Of a DNA stretch of 64,000 nucleotides, positions 62,425-64,000 are shown piece after piece. Source of the DNA: CAKZML01 sp963823435 (GTDB lineage Bacteria; Pseudomonadota; Gammaproteobacteria; Steroidobacterales; BM003); the NCBI GenBank assembly GCA_963823435.1, contig CAWGLN010000002.1, positions 186,001 through 250,000 of the forward strand, given 5' to 3'. Under the pieces are notes generated by a model. It worked only from the letters and a program-made list of their open reading frames with translations. It did no database searches and was not told where the DNA came from. The position numbers and the translations under genes are program-made. How positions within the stretch are numbered: position 1 is the first letter of the stretch; each line of letters opens with the position of its first letter.

Positions 62425-63705
62425 TCAGTCCGGGCTGATCCGCTCGGCGCCCCCCATATAGGGCCGTAACACCTCGGGGATCACGATAGAGCCGTCTGCC
62501 TGCTGGTAATTTTCCATCACCGCGATCAGGGTGCGCCCGGCAGCGAGGCCAGAACCGTTGAGAGTATGCAATAACTCAGGTTTGCCGGTGTCCGGATTGC
62601 GCCAGCGCGCCTGCATGCGCCGCGCCTGGAAGGCCTCACAATTGCTGCAGGAGGAAATTTCGCGGTAACGCTGCTGGGAAGGCATCCATACCTCGATGTC
62701 ATAGGTCTTGGCAGCACCGAATCCTGTGTCACCGGAACACAGCACGATCACCCGGTAGGGCAGACCCAGGCGCTGCAATATGGACTCGGCATGGCCGGTC
62801 AGGGTCTCAAGCTCCTGGTAAGAATCCTCGGGACGGCAAAGATGCACGAGCTCCACCTTCTCGAACTGGTGCTGACGAATCATGCCCCGCGTATCCTTAC
62901 CGTAGGAACCGGCCTCAGATCGGAAACACGGTGTGTGGCAGACAAAACGCAGGGGCAGTTGCCCGGCATCCTGGATTTCTCCGCGACACAAATTGGTTAC
63001 CGGGACCTCGGCCGTGGGTATCAGGAAATACTCCTGTTCCCCGTGCAGGGCGAACAAGTCCTCTTCGAACTTGGGCAACTGGCCGGTTCCGGTCAATGAA
63101 TCACGATTAACCATGTAGGGCACGTATAACTCGGTATACCCGTGCTCTTCGACGTGGGTGTTGAGCATGAACTGGATCAAGGCCCTGTGCAGTCTCGCAA
63201 TCTGACCCTTCATCACTGCAAAACGGGAACCGGTAATCTTGGCGGCAACCTCGAAGTCCAGCTGACCCAGGTCCGCGCCCAGGTCCACGTGATCCCTGGC
63301 CTCAAAACCGAGCTTACCCGGCTCACCCCAGCGACGAATTTCCAGGTTGTCGTCCTCACTCAGACCCTGGGGCACCGACTCGTGCAAGATATTGGGCAAG
63401 CCCATGTGTATGGCTTCCAACGCATCCAGGGTTTCCGCCAATTCCGCCTGACCGGCCTTGAGCACATCTCCCATCAACTCCACCGCCGCCTTCAACGGTT
63501 CAATGTCCTCACCCCTGGCCTTGGCCTGTCCTATATTGCGGGAGCTGTCGTTACGCTCCTTCTGCAGGTCCTCAGTACGCACCTGCAGGTCCTTGCGGCG
63601 CGCCTCCAGGACTGCGTAATTCTCCACATCAAACTTGACGCCACGGCGGGCCAGCTCGGCGGCCACCTTGTCGATTTCATTGCGGAGCAGTCTGGGATCG
63701 AGCAT
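62425..63705 (-). CDS. serS: Seryl-tRNA synthetase
   Basis: A class II synthetase of 426 residues that charges tRNA-Ser. The long N-terminal antiparallel coiled coil (about 30-100) grips the variable arm; motif 2 is FRSEAGSYGKDTRGMIRQHQF and motif 3 is NGSGLAAGRTLIAVMENYQ. It lies downstream of rarA on the same strand. Confidence 0.97.
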   Translation of the reverse strand: MLDPRLLRNEIDKVAAELARRGVKFDVENYAVLEARRKDLQVRTEDLQKERNDSSRNIGQAKARGEDIEPLKAAVELMGDVLKAGQAELAETLDALEAIHMGLPNILHESVPQGLSEDDNLEIRRWGEPGKLGFEARDHVDLGADLGQLDFEVAAKITGSRFAVMKGQIARLHRALIQFMLNTHVEEHGYTELYVPYMVNRDSLTGTGQLPKFEEDLFALHGEQEYFLIPTAEVPVTNLCRGEIQDAGQLPLRFVCHTPCFRSEAGSYGKDTRGMIRQHQFEKVELVHLCRPEDSYQELETLTGHAESILQRLGLPYRVIVLCSGDTGFGAAKTYDIEVWMPSQQRYREISSCSNCEAFQARRMQARWRNPDTGKPELLHTLNGSGLAAGRTLIAVMENYQQADGSIVIPEVLRPYMGGAERISPD

Positions 63706-63743
63706 GGGTATTCCTCAAAAATTTCAGGTGTAGTTACAGCGCC

Positions 63744-64000
63744 TCAATCAGGTCGCTTGACTTCGACCGTTCGCGCTTCGATGGCCGCACGCAAACGTTC
63801 GAGCTTTTCGGCGATTTTCGCCTCAAGCCCTCGAGAAACCGGATGATAATACGTTCTGTAGCCTATTTCCTCGGGGAAATAATGATCCCCCCAGGCAATA
63901 CCCTCGGGTTCATCGTGTGCATAGCGATACCCCTTGCCGTATTCCAGGTCCTTCATCAGCCGGGTGGGCGCATTTCGCAGGTGCATGGGAACCTCAACCG
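63744..64000 (-). CDS. rarA: Replication-associated recombination protein A, C-terminal part
   Basis: The last 85 or so residues of RarA (MgsA), cut by the window edge. VPMHLRNAPTRLMKDLEYG and YRYAHDEP ... YFPEEI are the conserved C-terminal motifs. The AAA+ ATPase acts at stalled replication forks. The frame is open at the right edge. Confidence 0.93.
   Translation of the reverse strand, partial: VEVPMHLRNAPTRLMKDLEYGKGYRYAHDEPEGIAWGDHYFPEEIGYRTYYHPVSRGLEAKIAEKLERLRAAIEARTVEVKRPD

Noticed and set aside
1..64000. CRISPR array, prophage, restriction-modification or toxin-antitoxin system
   Set aside because: No regularly spaced short repeats with unique spacers, no phage structural genes, no integrase or transposase and no toxin-antitoxin pair were found. 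The only tandem array is the tRNA-derived one.

Overview
The window reads as a chromosomal segment of a gammaproteobacterium, roughly 60% G+C by eye. Evidence is the gammaproteobacterial order queC-queE-cpoB-pal-tolB-tolA-tolR-tolQ-ybgC-ruvB-ruvA-ruvC-yebC, a thrA-thrB-thrC operon with a fused aspartokinase/homoserine dehydrogenase, sucA-sucB-lpd, and a serS-rarA pair at the right edge. The protein set suggests a respiring heterotroph: 2-oxoglutarate dehydrogenase, a quinoprotein dehydrogenase, acyl-CoA dehydrogenase, and a succinate/fumarate oxidoreductase with a di-haem cytochrome b. I cannot name the genus; an uncultured marine or sediment lineage is possible but is only a guess.

Layout. 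0-6.5 kb (+): a 5'-truncated propeller amidohydrolase, an ABC-2 exporter pair, tatD and an M20 dipeptidase. 6.5-12.2 kb (-): a NERD protein, thrC, thrB, thrA, and a likely 51-codon small gene with its own promoter and terminator. 12.4-17.1 kb: a P-loop NTPase of unknown role, an EamA permease, serA, a DUF1330 protein and a quinone oxidoreductase. 17.2-26 kb: metabolic genes (frameshifted PQQ dehydrogenase lipoprotein, FAH-family hydrolase, SDR, metallo-beta-lactamase-fold hydrolase, acyl-CoA dehydrogenase, SMP-30-like protein, second quinone reductase). 26.2-30.1 kb (-): frdC-frdA-frdB plus a small unknown protein. 30.4-33.9 kb: Rieske ferredoxin, homocysteine methyltransferase, secreted protein, DNA glycosylase, SDR. 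33.9-44.7 kb (-): tRNA-Lys, queC-queE, tol-pal and ruv clusters, yebC and a YfaZ-like protein. 44.8-52.6 kb: relA (+), then lpd, sucB and sucA (-). 52.6-53.7 kb: tRNA-Arg and tRNA-Ala with an array of tRNA-derived tandem repeats. 53.8-64 kb: bcp, cbpA, yjbQ, a membrane-anchored phosphatase, a BRCT-like protein, tRNA-Ser with a duplicated 3' end, a LOG-family gene, a Bax-inhibitor-type protein, an MscS-family channel, serS and the 3' end of rarA.

The most unusual structure is at two tRNA genes. Downstream of tRNA-Arg(CCU) there are three full units plus one partial unit of a 123-124 bp tandem repeat, each starting with the last 16 nt of the tRNA body. Downstream of tRNA-Ser(UGA) an 87 bp block, holding the last 19 nt of the tRNA and its terminator, is repeated at a 177 bp period. 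The architecture resembles the 178 bp tyrT repeats of E. coli, and small hairpins inside the Arg repeats show a compensatory base change. A second unusual structure is a 160 bp element with 18 bp terminal inverted repeats, one end of which supplies the ribosome binding site of queE.

Quality warning: relA, lpd, sucB, the PQQ dehydrogenase and the LOG gene are broken by eleven frameshifts. Ten are single extra bases and nine lie in 45.07-49.67 kb. I read these mainly as sequence or assembly errors rather than gene decay. Two other genes (an SDR and ruvC) lack any ATG, GTG or TTG start.
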